Positions 27,758 through 37,010 of a DNA stretch of 64,000 nucleotides are shown here, one piece after another. Origin of the DNA: Lentibacillus sp. CBA3610 (lineage in GTDB: Bacteria > Bacillota > Bacilli > Bacillales > Amphibacillaceae); assembly GCF_013373365.1 (NCBI RefSeq), contig NZ_CP035925.1:930001-994000 (forward strand). The letters are read 5' to 3'. Position 1 is the first letter of the stretch; each line of letters opens with the position of its first letter. The notes beneath the pieces were generated by a model that saw only the letters and a program-made list of their open reading frames with translations, searched no databases and was not told the DNA's origin. A program made the translations under genes and the position numbers.

Positions 27758-28666
27758 TTGGATAATTTTACTGAACAAAGCAATGCATTTAAGGTGTATT
27801 TGCAAATTGAAAAGAATGCTTCACCATTTACCGTTCAATACTATATGGATGATTTGAAAAACTTTTTCACTTTTTTGCAACAGGAAAATATCAGTAATTT
27901 TCAGGATGTCACTTATCGGACCATTCGTTTATATCTGACAAGATTATATGAAAGAAAACTCGGAAGAAGATCTGTATCCCGTAAAATATCCAGCTTAAAA
28001 AGTTTTTATCGTTTTCTGGAACGTAATCGTCAGGTGACAGATAACCCGTTCATCCATATCAGCCTTCCAAAAGCTGCAAAGCCTATACCGGGATTTCTGT
28101 ATACGGAAGAATTGGAAAAACTGTTTGAGATAAATGATCTGACTGATCCAATAGGTCAGCGAAATCAGGCTTTAATTGAAACACTTTACGCAACTGGTAT
28201 ACGTGTCAGTGAGTGTCAGCGCATGAATATTGAAGATATTGATTTTAGCATTGGCACCATGTTCATTACCGGGAAAGGCAACAAGGAAAGATATATTCCA
28301 TTTGGCCGTTTTGCTGAGGTCGCTCTGGAAACGTACATAAACAATGGAAGAGAAAAACTGCAGAGTAAATCAACTTCTTCTACCAACGCTGTCTTTTTGA
28401 ATGCCAGGGGTGGTCCGTTAACCGCCAGAGGAATTCGCTTAATATTGAATAAAATGGTTGAGAAGGCAGCTTTGACCGTTCATGTACATCCACATAAGCT
28501 GCGCCATACATTTGCAACCCATATGTTGAATGAAGGTGCTGATCTCCGTACAGTTCAGGAGTTACTGGGGCATGATAATTTATCATCAACTCAAATATAT
28601 ACACATGTAACGAAAGATCGTTTGCGAAATGTGTATATGAACAGTCATCCACGCGCTAAAGAGTAA
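27758..28666 (+). CDS. xerC: Tyrosine recombinase XerC (CodV)
   Basis: XerC/CodV works with XerD at dif to resolve chromosome dimers. The product is about 302 residues: an N-terminal SAM-like core-binding domain (FKVYLQIEKNASPFTVQYY, and LGRRSVSRKISSLKSFYRFL) and the catalytic domain with ATGIRVSE (Arg), GKGNKER (Lys), HPHKLRHTFATHML (His-x-x-Arg), and LGHDNLSSTQIYTHV containing the nucleophilic Tyr. TTG 27758 is favoured (GGGGTG five bases upstream); GTG 27752 and ATG 27725 are also in frame. It is the first gene of the xerC-hslV-hslU-codY operon. Confidence 0.95.
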   Translation: MDNFTEQSNAFKVYLQIEKNASPFTVQYYMDDLKNFFTFLQQENISNFQDVTYRTIRLYLTRLYERKLGRRSVSRKISSLKSFYRFLERNRQVTDNPFIHISLPKAAKPIPGFLYTEELEKLFEINDLTDPIGQRNQALIETLYATGIRVSECQRMNIEDIDFSIGTMFITGKGNKERYIPFGRFAEVALETYINNGREKLQSKSTSSTNAVFLNARGGPLTARGIRLILNKMVEKAALTVHVHPHKLRHTFATHMLNEGADLRTVQELLGHDNLSSTQIYTHVTKDRLRNVYMNSHPRAKE

Positions 28667-28690
28667 TCTTCTCAGAGAGAGGTGATGGAA

Positions 28691-29239
28691 GTGGCAGCTG
28701 AGATACATGCAACAACAATATTTGCAGTCCGTCATGGCGGGCAATGTGCCATGAGCGGTGACGGGCAGGTAACGATGGGCAATGCTGTTGTAATGAAGCA
28801 TAAGGCCAAAAAAGTCCGCACACTGTATAACGGCCAGGTGCTTGCGGGATTTGCCGGATCTGTAGCAGACGCATTCACATTATTTGAAAAGTTTGAAGGA
28901 AAACTGGAGGCTTTTGATGGCAATCTGACAAGGGCTGCAGTGGAATTAGCTAAAGAATGGCGGAGTGATAAAGTTCTTCGCAAACTGGAAGCGATGCTTA
29001 TCGTTATGAATAAAGAAAAAATGTTTCTTGTGTCAGGAACCGGTGAGGTCATTGAGCCTGATGATGGTATTCTTGCAATTGGTTCTGGCGGGAACTATGC
29101 ATTGAGTGCCGGCAGGGCATTAGTCAGACACACAAACAGGCTGACAGCTGAAGAAATTGCAAGGACAGCTCTGGAAATAGCTAGCGAGGTCTGTATCTAC
29201 ACGAATGACCATATTTCAGTGGAAGTCCTTGGTGAATAA
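28691..29239 (+). CDS. hslV: ATP-dependent protease subunit HslV (ClpQ)
   Basis: HslV is the proteolytic double-ring core of the HslUV (ClpYQ/CodWX) protease. The 182-residue product begins [15 protein letters not shown], with the proteasome-like nucleophile region ATTIFAV, followed by [25 protein letters not shown] and [25 protein letters not shown] 28691 has AGAGAGGTG six bases upstream; in-frame GTG 28682 and ATG 28685 overlap that site. hslU follows after 14 bases. Confidence 0.96.
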   Translation: MAAEIHATTIFAVRHGGQCAMSGDGQVTMGNAVVMKHKAKKVRTLYNGQVLAGFAGSVADAFTLFEKFEGKLEAFDGNLTRAAVELAKEWRSDKVLRKLEAMLIVMNKEKMFLVSGTGEVIEPDDGILAIGSGGNYALSAGRALVRHTNRLTAEEIARTALEIASEVCIYTNDHISVEVLGE

Positions 29240-29253
29240 GGAGGCTTTAGTGA

Positions 29254-30648
29254 ATGGGAATTGACTATACTCCAAAACAAATAGTGGAGCAACTGGATCA
29301 ATATATAGTAGGGCAGTCAGATGCTAAAAAATCGGTTGCCGTCGCATTAAGAAACAGATATCGCCGGCTGAAGCTTGAAGATAAAATCAAAGACGAAATT
29401 GTCCCTAAAAATATTCTGATGATCGGCGCGACTGGAATAGGTAAAACTGAAATTGCACGACGATTGGCAAGCATGGTCAGTGCTCCGTTTGTAAAAGTGG
29501 AGGCAACCAAATTTACCGAAGTTGGCTATGTCGGCCGTGATGTCGAATCAATGGTCCGGGATTTGGTTGAAATGTCTTTGCGGATGGTCAAAGATGAAAA
29601 AATGAATGAAGTAAAAGACCGGGCGGAAAAGGAAGCAAATAAAAAATTGGTCGAACTGCTCGTGCCGCAAGCCAAAAAACAAAACAATATGAAAAATCCA
29701 TTTGAAATGTTATTTTCCGGCCAGGAAGAAGATGATGATAACAATGATACAACTGAAAAAGACGAGGAAATCAGGAATAAGCGCAAACGGGTTGAACATC
29801 AGCTGGCATTAGGCGAATTAGAGGATAGAACAGTAACAGTGGAGATTGAGGAGCCTCAGCCATCAATGTTTGATATGCTGCAAGGATCGGGCATGGAACA
29901 AATGGGGATGAACATGCAGGACGCACTCGGGCAGTTTATGCCGAAGAAGTCGAAAAAGCGCAAGCTCCCGGTTTCCGAAGCAAGGAAAGTATTAACAACA
30001 CAGGAAGCCGGGAAACTTGTGGACATGGAAGAAGCAGCACAGGAGGCCATTAACCGGGCTGAGCAATCGGGAATATTATTCATCGATGAAATTGATAAAG
30101 TTTCCGGGAAACAGGAGAATTCCGCGAATGTGTCACGGGAAGGTGTGCAGCGGGATATTTTACCGATTGTGGAAGGATCAACGGTTGTTACCAAGCATGG
30201 CCCCGTGAAAACAGACCATATGCTATTTATTGCAGCAGGTGCATTTCATACGGCGAAACCATCCGACCTGATACCGGAACTCCAGGGAAGATTTCCGATA
30301 CGCGTGGAATTGGAGAAATTAACTGTTGAGGATTTCAAGCGGATATTGATGGAGCCATCCAATGCCTTATTGAAACAATATTCCGCATTATTAAAAACAG
30401 AAGGTATAAATGTTGTGTTTACAGACCAAGCTGTAAATAGATTGGCAGAAATTGCCTTCCAGGTTAATCAGGAAACGGACAATATCGGTGCAAGAAGGCT
30501 TCATACGATATTGGAAAAACTTTTGGAAGATTTATCGTTTGAAGCTCCTGAGATTAACATGGAGACAATTGAAATTACAGATGACTATGTTGATCAGAAA
30601 TTAAGTAATATTGTCAAAAATAAAGATTTAAGTCAATTTATTCTTTAA
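29254..30648 (+). CDS. hslU: ATP-dependent protease ATPase subunit HslU (ClpY)
   Basis: HslU is the AAA+ unfoldase that feeds substrates to HslV. The 464-residue product has Walker [16 protein letters not shown] near residue 58, the pore loop [15 protein letters not shown], an acidic intermediate I-domain (about 110-240, with [15 protein letters not shown]), Walker [11 protein letters not shown], sensor GRFPIRVEL, and the C-terminal [19 protein letters not shown]. Length is normal. It is preceded by AATAAGGAGG. Confidence 0.97.
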   Translation: MGIDYTPKQIVEQLDQYIVGQSDAKKSVAVALRNRYRRLKLEDKIKDEIVPKNILMIGATGIGKTEIARRLASMVSAPFVKVEATKFTEVGYVGRDVESMVRDLVEMSLRMVKDEKMNEVKDRAEKEANKKLVELLVPQAKKQNNMKNPFEMLFSGQEEDDDNNDTTEKDEEIRNKRKRVEHQLALGELEDRTVTVEIEEPQPSMFDMLQGSGMEQMGMNMQDALGQFMPKKSKKRKLPVSEARKVLTTQEAGKLVDMEEAAQEAINRAEQSGILFIDEIDKVSGKQENSANVSREGVQRDILPIVEGSTVVTKHGPVKTDHMLFIAAGAFHTAKPSDLIPELQGRFPIRVELEKLTVEDFKRILMEPSNALLKQYSALLKTEGINVVFTDQAVNRLAEIAFQVNQETDNIGARRLHTILEKLLEDLSFEAPEINMETIEITDDYVDQKLSNIVKNKDLSQFIL

Positions 30649-30678
30649 GTGAATTGAACGAAATGGAGGATATTTAAC

Positions 30679-31458
30679 ATGGAACTTTTAGAACGTGCAA
30701 GAAAGATTAATGCGATGCTGCAAAAAACGACAGGGAAATCAGTGAATTTTAACGACATGTCAGCGACACTCAGGGATGTTATCAAAGGTAATGTGTTTAT
30801 TGTCAGCAGACGAGGAAAATTATTGGGTTATGCGATTAACCAGGAAATTGAAAATGAGCGCATGAAATCGATGCTGGAAGAAAGACAGTTTCCTGAAGAA
30901 TATACACATGGATTGTTTAATATTTTTGAGACAACAGCGAACCTGGATATCGACAGTCCATTTACGGCATTCCCGGTGGAGAACCGTGAATTATTCAAAA
31001 ACGGTTTGACAACAATAGTCCCGATCATTGGCGGCGGTGATCGATTGGGGACATTGGTACTGAGCAGATTATCAGAAAGTTTCAATGAAGACGATTTGCT
31101 GCTGGGCGAATACGGGGCAACGGTTGTAGGTATGGAAATTCTGCATGAAAAAACGGAAGAAATTGAAGTGGAAGCCAGAAGTAAGGCTGTTGTGCAAATG
31201 GCCATCAGTTCGCTTTCCTACAGTGAACTGGAAGCAATCGACCATATCTTTGAAGAGTTGAATGGTCACGAAGGATTGCTTGTTGCCAGCAAAATTGCTG
31301 ACAGAGTTGGAATTACAAGATCAGTCATCGTTAATGCACTCAGGAAACTCGAAAGTGCCGGTGTCATTGAATCCCGTTCACTCGGTATGAAAGGAACGTA
31401 TATTAAAGTATTAAACGATAAGTTCCTCGTTGAACTGGAAAAATTGCGTTCCAGATAA
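30679..31458 (+). CDS. codY: GTP- and BCAA-sensing transcriptional regulator CodY
   Basis: CodY is the global regulator of stationary-phase and nutrient genes, active when GTP and branched-chain amino acids are plentiful. The 259-residue protein has an N-terminal GAF effector domain ([20 protein letters not shown], and the ligand pocket around [10 protein letters not shown]), a linker helix, and a C-terminal winged HTH ([20 protein letters not shown], then [20 protein letters not shown]). It is the last gene of its operon and sits just before the flagellar operon, one of its targets in B. subtilis. Confidence 0.98.
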   Translation: MELLERARKINAMLQKTTGKSVNFNDMSATLRDVIKGNVFIVSRRGKLLGYAINQEIENERMKSMLEERQFPEEYTHGLFNIFETTANLDIDSPFTAFPVENRELFKNGLTTIVPIIGGGDRLGTLVLSRLSESFNEDDLLLGEYGATVVGMEILHEKTEEIEVEARSKAVVQMAISSLSYSELEAIDHIFEELNGHEGLLVASKIADRVGITRSVIVNALRKLESAGVIESRSLGMKGTYIKVLNDKFLVELEKLRSR

Positions 31459-31474
31459 AATAGTCAATTCATAT

Positions 31475-31508
31475 AAAAAACGGTTATCCAAACGATAGCC
31501 GTTTTTTT
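31475..31508 (+). terminator. Rho-independent terminator after codY
   Basis: AAAAAACGGTTATC pairs with GATAGCCGTTTTTT (14 bp, one wobble) around a five-base loop. Confidence 0.9.
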
Positions 31509-31549
31509 AATGCTGTTTTCTCAATATTGCTGTATTTGACCAAAAATCC

Positions 31550-31904
31550 ATAAACTGCGACGTAGAGTGCTTAGTTGATTTCCGTTCCGGCCAGTCGCGC
31601 ACCTTAGGGCACGGCTTCAGCCTCCGTTGCGGAAAACCGCCGCTGCTCAGGTCCAGACACGTGCTTTTCCCGCAGGAGTCGACTGGCCTCCACTCCAATC
31701 AACACTCACAAGAGAGGTTTAATTAAACAAGACAAAATGAGATTAACTTCAAACAGCGGAGGAAATACGCGGAGACTCCTGCGGGAACAGTGACCAACGT
31801 GAGACCCCACAGGGCGAATGCCCGAGGAGGCTCACGGGGCACCCGCGGAAAGCGGAGTGTATTTCCGGAGCGGTGTCATTACACTCTTCAGTGTCGCAGT
31901 TTAT
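31550..31904. repeat. Composite intergenic repeat, copy 2 (MITE-like)
   Basis: This 355-bp relative of the element at 1917-2355 has the same orientation. It is bounded by a perfect 12-base terminal inverted repeat, ATAAACTGCGAC (31550-31561) and its complement (31893-31904). Module A spans 31574-31703 with inverted ends GTTGATT...AATCAAC and the conserved inner parts CCGGCCAGTCGCGCACCTTA and AGGAGTCGACTGGCCTCCAC. Module B contains a stem CGTGAG (31799-31804) with CTCACG (31831-31836). One base pair there is G-C in copy 1 and C-G in copy 2, a compensatory change. Short open frames inside (31507-31698 reverse, 31818-32009 forward) are not credible genes. Confidence 0.8.
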
Positions 31905-32085
31905 ATCAACTGCGAGGTAAAAGACCATATGAAAATAGTAATGAAAAAAATTTTTAAGTCAATTTATCGTTGTAAAATTGATAAACAGACACAAATTTTG
32001 TCATTTTAAGGAATGAAAATGATTTAAAAGTCATAGGTACATATAACCAAATATTTCTTTCGTTGTGAAAAGTGTCGAAATATGA

Positions 32086-32114
32086 TGGACTTTATAGTCT
32101 ATTTAAATTACAAT
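32086..32114 (+). promoter_or_regulatory. Putative sigma-A promoter of the flagellar operon
   Basis: TGGACT (32086-32091), a 17-base spacer and TACAAT (32109-32114) lie 70 bases before flgB. The gap 31905-32183 holds no gene; it is A/T-rich, and I saw no convincing CodY box in it. Confidence 0.5.
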
Positions 32115-32183
32115 GTTATTCGTATGGAAAAAGTTGTTTACGTCCGTTGTTTTTAATTTGTAAAAACGATAGGAGGAAATGTC

Positions 32184-32582
32184 ATGGAGTTTTTTTCAGG
32201 CTCCTTTCAGACGCTTGAAAATTCCTTGAAGTATGCGTCCGCTAAGAATCGCACTATTTCCAATAATATTGCCAATGTGGATACACCTGGATATAAGGCG
32301 AAGGATGTTGAATTTAAAAATGTTTTGAATGATGAATTAAACGCTTCTTTCGGGACAAAACGTACACACTCAAAACACCTTCCTTTTAATTCCCTGGATA
32401 GGGATCAAACAATACATACCGTTACACGCCAGGGAACGGCATATAACCATAGTGGAAATAACGTGGATATTGACAAAGAAATGGCAGAATTGGGGAAAAA
32501 TCAAATTTACTATCAAGCGTTGGTTGATCGCATTAATGGCAAATTCTCAACCTTGAAAACGGTTATCGGAGGAGGGAATTAG
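32184..32582 (+). CDS. flgB: Flagellar basal-body rod protein FlgB
   Basis: FlgB is a proximal rod subunit exported by the flagellar type III system. The 132-residue product has the family N-terminus (LENSLKYASAKNRTISNNIANVDTPGYKAKDVEFK) and a C-terminal helical half ending FSTLKTVIGGGN. The ribosome site is AGGAGGAAATGTC. It is the first gene of the fla/che operon, which runs without a break to swrB. Confidence 0.96.
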   Translation: MEFFSGSFQTLENSLKYASAKNRTISNNIANVDTPGYKAKDVEFKNVLNDELNASFGTKRTHSKHLPFNSLDRDQTIHTVTRQGTAYNHSGNNVDIDKEMAELGKNQIYYQALVDRINGKFSTLKTVIGGGN

Positions 32583-32584
32583 AG

Positions 32585-33043
32585 TTGTCGATATTTCATG
32601 CGATAAACACAAGTGCAAGTTCGTTAACAGCCCAGCGCCTGCGTATGGACGTTGTGTCGTCAAACATTGCTAACGCGCAAACGACACGGGCTGTTTTGAA
32701 CGAAGATGGCGAGTATGAACCTTACAGAAGGAAAATGGTAACGTTGGAACCATCCGGAAATAGCTTTCAGTCTTTTTTAAACCAAGCTGTCGATTCAGGT
32801 TCAGATGGTTCGGGTTCAGGCGTAAACGTATCACAGATTACCGAGGATGAGTCCCCATTTAAAGTTGTTTATAATCCGGGTCATCCAGATGCAAACGACG
32901 CCGGCTATGTAGAGATGCCCAATGTCGATCCGTTAAAAGAAATGGTTGATATGATGGGTGCAACAAGATCCTATGAGGCGAATATAACATCATTGAACGC
33001 AAGCAAAAATATGTTATTGAAAGCACTTGAAATAGGAAAATAG
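32585..33043 (+). CDS. flgC: Flagellar basal-body rod protein FlgC
   Basis: FlgC is a second proximal rod protein. The 152-residue protein begins with TTG (32585), supported by GGAGGAGGGAAT upstream, and reads MSIFHAINTSASSLTAQRLR, with VVSSNIANAQTTR (rod signature) and a C-terminal ATRSYEANITSLNASKNML helix. It starts two bases after flgB. Confidence 0.96.
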   Translation: MSIFHAINTSASSLTAQRLRMDVVSSNIANAQTTRAVLNEDGEYEPYRRKMVTLEPSGNSFQSFLNQAVDSGSDGSGSGVNVSQITEDESPFKVVYNPGHPDANDAGYVEMPNVDPLKEMVDMMGATRSYEANITSLNASKNMLLKALEIGK

Positions 33044-33112
33044 TCATGTGAGAGATCTAGTCTTAACTGTCAGACATAACGGTGTGTGACTAAAGACATA
33101 AGGAGAGGTACG

Positions 33113-33421
33113 ATGAATACTTTTGTGAATGGGATTAACAACGATCCGGCCATGCCAAATTCTGAAATAGCAAAACAGACCGTTACGCCGAATGAAGCGC
33201 ATCAAAATTTTGCCAACACACTCAAAACGGCGATTGAGAATGTTAATAATGCTCAGGCTGAGTCAGACAAAAAGACAGAAGCACTAGCGAAAGGGCAGAT
33301 CGATGATTTGCATGATGTCATGATCACAGCTCAAAAAGCAAGTGTTACGTTGGAGACCTCCGTAGAAGTTCAACGTCAAGTGATTGATGCTTATAACAAA
33401 ATAATGCGAATGCAGATATAA
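33113..33421 (+). CDS. fliE: Flagellar hook-basal body complex protein FliE
   Basis: FliE joins the MS ring to the rod. The 102-residue protein has the FliE tail LHDVMITAQKASVTLETSVEVQRQVIDAYNKIMRMQI, which is diagnostic, and an Asn/Ala-rich N-terminus. ATG 33113 follows AGGAGAGG; an in-frame ATG at 33086 lacks a ribosome site. About 200 bases separate it from fliF. Confidence 0.95.
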   Translation: MNTFVNGINNDPAMPNSEIAKQTVTPNEAHQNFANTLKTAIENVNNAQAESDKKTEALAKGQIDDLHDVMITAQKASVTLETSVEVQRQVIDAYNKIMRMQI

Positions 33422-33562
33422 TGAGAGACTTAGCAGGGTGGGTGATACCTGATACAGCAACTAAAAACAATTTTCTTCAGGTACTAAGAGTTACTTTTAA
33501 GCCCAGGTTTTAGAGAGCGTTTTATTTAAATCAGAAATTTTTGTTGACCTTTGAAGAAAAGG

Positions 33563-33600
33563 TTCGGCACCCGCATTGGTGAGGAGAATGCCGAATTTTT
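33563..33600 (+). terminator. Terminator-like hairpin between fliE and fliF
   Basis: TTCGGCA (33563-33569) pairs with TGCCGAA (33589-33595), followed by TTTTT, 24 bases before the fliF start. An inner CACC/GGTG pairing strengthens the loop. The rest of 33422-33623 shows no gene. The hairpin is placed so that read-through is required for most of the flagellar operon. Confidence 0.55.
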
Positions 33601-33623
33601 CCAGGGATTTGGCGGGGGAATAT

Positions 33624-35228
33624 ATGAAGAACAGGATAATTGAATTCAAGGATACAGCTAAATCTTTTTGGACTGAGCGATCCAGGAGTCAAAAAGGTAT
33701 TTTCATAGGTTCTGCTGCAATCGTTTTTGCTTTGATTTTGACAATTATATTATTTTCCACTGGTTCAAAACTTGTACCGCTGTATAATGATTTATCAGTG
33801 CAGGAAGTCAGTCAAATCAAGGAGGAGTTGGATTCCCGGGGTGTGCCATATGAAGTGGAAAACGGCGGGACAACGATTAAAGTCCCGGAATCTGATGTTG
33901 ATTCCCTGCTGGTTGACCTTGCCGGCCAGGGGATTCCGAACAGCGGTAACATTGATTATTCCTTTTTCAGTGAGAATGCGTCATGGGGTATAACCGATAA
34001 TGAATTCGACATGATCAAGCTTGATGCCATGCAAACAGAACTGGCCAATCTTGTAAAAGGTGTTGAAGGCATTAACGAAGCTGAAGTTATGATCAATATG
34101 CCTGAGGAGCCTGTTTTTGTCAGTGATGCCACGCAGGAAGCCAGTGCTTCCATTGTTATTAATACCCAGCCCGGGTTTGACTTCGAGGGGAATCAGATTA
34201 ACGCCCTATATCACTTAGTGGCGAAAGCAGTGCCTGACTTGAACGAGGAAAATATTGCTATTATGAATCAGTACTTTGAATATTTTGACCAGGATTCTCC
34301 TAATGGCTCGAATCAGGAAAATACATATACATACCAGCAAAACGTCAAGAAGGATATTGAAAAAGATATACAGCAGCGTCTTCAGCAAATGCTGGGGGCA
34401 ATGGTCGGAATGGAAAATGTTATCGTTTCGGTGACAGCTGATATTGATTTTACTGAGGAAAATCGTGTTGAGGAATTGGTTGAACCGGTGAACCTGGAGG
34501 ACATGGAAGGTCTGCCGGTAAGCATTGAGAGCATTGAAGAAACATATGAAGGGAATCCGCCTGTCGGTGGTGAGGCCGGTACAGGTGATGAGGACATCGC
34601 AAATTATGAAGGTACCGAAGAAGGCGGAGACGGTGAATATGAATTATCGCAAGAAACCATCAATAACGAGTACAATCGTATTCGCAAAGAAATTGTTGAA
34701 AGCCCATATAAGATCCGTGATCTAGGGATCCAGGTTGCGGTTGATGAATTAAAGGGTGAGCAGGATGGCGAAGTGCAATACTTGACGGCCCAGGAGCAGG
34801 AAACAGTGACTGCTGGTATCTCATCAATTATGAATTCGATAATCAGTACGTCCATTGATGGTGACTATGACGGAGAAATACAGCCGGAAGAAAATACATC
34901 GATTGTTTTTCAGGAGTTTAGTGAAAGTGTTGGATCACCACAAGCGTCAACACCAGTTATACCATTATGGATGTATATTGCCGGCGGTGTATTACTTGCT
35001 GTCATCATTTTGTTGATTATCCTCCTGCTGCGTAACCGTAAAGGTGAAGAAATAGAAGAAAGAGAAGTCGGGAATACAGTGTCGGTTGAATCGGAAAAAG
35101 AGGTGCCGGAAATTGGTTATTCAGGGGAATCAGAATCGGTAACACGCAAAAAACAACTGGAAAAAATGGCGAAAGAAAACCCGGAAGATTTCGCCAAGTT
35201 ATTGCGTAGTTGGATTTCAAATGATTAA
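33624..35228 (+). CDS. fliF: Flagellar M-ring protein FliF
   Basis: FliF forms the MS ring in the membrane, the base on which the rotor and rod are built. The 534-residue protein has two transmembrane helices (about 26-45 and about 450-470), a periplasmic-side YscJ-like domain (YNDLSVQEVSQIKEELDSRG, IPNSGNIDYSFF), and the C-terminal FliG-binding tail ending ENPEDFAKLLRSWISND. ATG 33624 has GGCGGGGGAA upstream, and the extra upstream in-frame sequence is not conserved. Confidence 0.96.
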   Translation: MKNRIIEFKDTAKSFWTERSRSQKGIFIGSAAIVFALILTIILFSTGSKLVPLYNDLSVQEVSQIKEELDSRGVPYEVENGGTTIKVPESDVDSLLVDLAGQGIPNSGNIDYSFFSENASWGITDNEFDMIKLDAMQTELANLVKGVEGINEAEVMINMPEEPVFVSDATQEASASIVINTQPGFDFEGNQINALYHLVAKAVPDLNEENIAIMNQYFEYFDQDSPNGSNQENTYTYQQNVKKDIEKDIQQRLQQMLGAMVGMENVIVSVTADIDFTEENRVEELVEPVNLEDMEGLPVSIESIEETYEGNPPVGGEAGTGDEDIANYEGTEEGGDGEYELSQETINNEYNRIRKEIVESPYKIRDLGIQVAVDELKGEQDGEVQYLTAQEQETVTAGISSIMNSIISTSIDGDYDGEIQPEENTSIVFQEFSESVGSPQASTPVIPLWMYIAGGVLLAVIILLIILLLRNRKGEEIEEREVGNTVSVESEKEVPEIGYSGESESVTRKKQLEKMAKENPEDFAKLLRSWISND

Positions 35229-35242
35229 GGGAGAGATTGACG

Positions 35243-36253
35243 ATGCCTAAACAAAAATCACTGACCGGAAAACAGAAGGCGGCCATTCTATTGATCTCTC
35301 TTGGCCCGGACGTATCTGCACAAGTTTATAAACATCTTTCAGAGGAAGAGATCGAGCAGCTTAGTTTGGAAATTTCCTCTGTGAAAAAAGTGGAATCCCA
35401 TCTAAAGGAAGATGTATTGGATCAGTTCCACCAAATTGCTTTAGCACAGGAATATATATCCCAGGGTGGCATTGGCTACGCAAAAACGGTGCTGGAGAAA
35501 GCATTTGGAAACCAGGAAGCCAATAATATCATTGACCGCCTGACTGCTTCACTTCAGGTTAGACCTTTTGACTTTGCCCGGAAGGCAGATCCGCAGCAAG
35601 TGCTGAATTTTATCCAGACTGAGCACCCCCAAACGATTGCACTTGTGTTATCCTATCTCGATCCGGAACAGTCCGGACAGATTCTATCTGAACTTCCACA
35701 GGAAATGCAGGCGGAAATTGCCAAACGGATTGCGACAATGGATTCAACTTCACCGGAGATTATAAGTCAGGTCGAACAAGTTTTGGAACGCAAAATTTCA
35801 TCTTCACTTACGGAGGATTACACACAAACCGGTGGAATTCAGTCAGTCGTCGAGGTGTTAAATGGTGTTGACAGGAGCACCGAGAAAACAATACTGGACA
35901 CACTTGACATTCAAGAGCCCGAATTGGCAGAGGAAATCAAGAAACGGATGTTTGTCTTTGAAGATATTGTTGTTCTTGATAACCGGGCTATCCAACGGGT
36001 GATTCGGGAAGTGGATAACGAAGATTTGCGTCTTTCCCTCAAAGTTGCCAGTGATGAAGTGAAAGAAATTGTGTTTAAGAACATGTCACAGCGTATGGCA
36101 GAAACCTTTAAAGAAGAGATGGAATTTATGGGTCCTGTTCGGTTACGTGATGTAGAAGAGGCGCAAACAAGAATTGTCAGTGCTATCCGGCATCTTGAAG
36201 AAACCGGAGAAATAGTCATCGCACGTGGCGGGGGTGACGATATCATTGTCTAA
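35243..36253 (+). CDS. fliG: Flagellar motor switch protein FliG
   Basis: FliG is the switch protein that contacts the stator and generates torque. The 336-residue protein has KAAILLISLGPDVSAQVYKHL at the N-terminus, the middle-domain EHPQTIALVLSYLDPEQ, and the C-terminal charged torque helix (REVDNEDLRLSLKVASDEV). The ribosome site is GGGAGAG, and ATG 35243 follows the fliF stop by 14 bases. It overlaps the start of fliH. Confidence 0.97.
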   Translation: MPKQKSLTGKQKAAILLISLGPDVSAQVYKHLSEEEIEQLSLEISSVKKVESHLKEDVLDQFHQIALAQEYISQGGIGYAKTVLEKAFGNQEANNIIDRLTASLQVRPFDFARKADPQQVLNFIQTEHPQTIALVLSYLDPEQSGQILSELPQEMQAEIAKRIATMDSTSPEIISQVEQVLERKISSSLTEDYTQTGGIQSVVEVLNGVDRSTEKTILDTLDIQEPELAEEIKKRMFVFEDIVVLDNRAIQRVIREVDNEDLRLSLKVASDEVKEIVFKNMSQRMAETFKEEMEFMGPVRLRDVEEAQTRIVSAIRHLEETGEIVIARGGGDDIIV

Positions 36254-37010
36254 TAGCCATTCCTGCCAACCGGGAACAGCAAAGAAGAAACAGATAAATA
36301 TCAGGCCAATCAACGTCAACAGACAAGTGGAATCTCAATCTGCTGAAGATAAAAACGTAACCAAACAGCAGGTACAGTCGGAAATTGATCAGGCGTATGA
36401 GGCATTACAGCGTATTAAAGATGAGCAGACAACCCTGCTGGAACAAACAAATGCGGAAATCGAAGCAGCCAAAGCGGATTGGGAAAAGGAAAAACAGAAA
36501 TATATCGAAGAGGCGAAAGATGAAGGTTATACTGAAGGGTTTGAACAAGGCAAACAAAATGGACTTGAGCAATATAAACAATTAATTGCAGATGCCTATG
36601 AAGTGGTGAAGGCTGCAACAGAAGACTACCATTCTACTATAGAACAGAGTGAAGAAGCAATTTTAGATCTCGCAATCCACACGGCGGAAAAAATTATACA
36701 TCAGCAGCTGGAAGAACATCCGGACAGATTCATGACCCTGGTCAAAGCAGCTATCAAAGAAGTGAACGATAAATCGGAACTTGCCGTTTATTTGCATCCG
36801 GCGAATTATCATTTTGTTATCAGGCAAAAGGATGAGCTTATACATTTTGATGACCGTAAGTTAAATGTTTCGTTTTATGCAAGTGATGCGTTAAATGAAG
36901 GGAGCTGCCTGATTGAGCATCCATCCGGACAGGTTGATGCCAGCATAGATTCACAGCTGCAGGAGGTACGGGAAGCGTTATACGAGGTTAGTATGGAGAA
37001 TGATTCATGA
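36246..37010 (+). CDS. fliH: Flagellar assembly protein FliH
   Basis: FliH regulates the export ATPase FliI. The 254-residue protein starts with TTG 36246 (MSNSHSCQPGTAKKKQINIR), inside the end of fliG, with GGGGGTGA upstream. It contains a long coiled coil (about 40-110) with the GxxxG-like segment EGYTEGFEQGKQNGLEQY, followed by the FliI-binding domain (LDLAIHTAEKIIHQQL, and CLIEHPSGQVDASIDSQL). An in-frame ATG at 36225 lies too far inside fliG. Confidence 0.93.
   Translation: MSNSHSCQPGTAKKKQINIRPINVNRQVESQSAEDKNVTKQQVQSEIDQAYEALQRIKDEQTTLLEQTNAEIEAAKADWEKEKQKYIEEAKDEGYTEGFEQGKQNGLEQYKQLIADAYEVVKAATEDYHSTIEQSEEAILDLAIHTAEKIIHQQLEEHPDRFMTLVKAAIKEVNDKSELAVYLHPANYHFVIRQKDELIHFDDRKLNVSFYASDALNEGSCLIEHPSGQVDASIDSQLQEVREALYEVSMENDS

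Noticed and set aside
31507..31698. Reverse-strand frame with the same CPKVRDWPERKST text
   Set aside because: It is the second copy of the repeat, not a gene family.
31818..32009. Forward frame of 63 codons before flgB
   Set aside because: It starts inside the repeat, has no ribosome site and no recognisable domain.
31905..32183. CodY box in the flagellar promoter region
   Set aside because: The best match has four or more mismatches to the 15-base consensus.
33422..33623. Possible cyclic-di-GMP or other riboswitch before fliF
   Set aside because: Only a simple terminator-like hairpin is visible; no conserved aptamer core was recognised.
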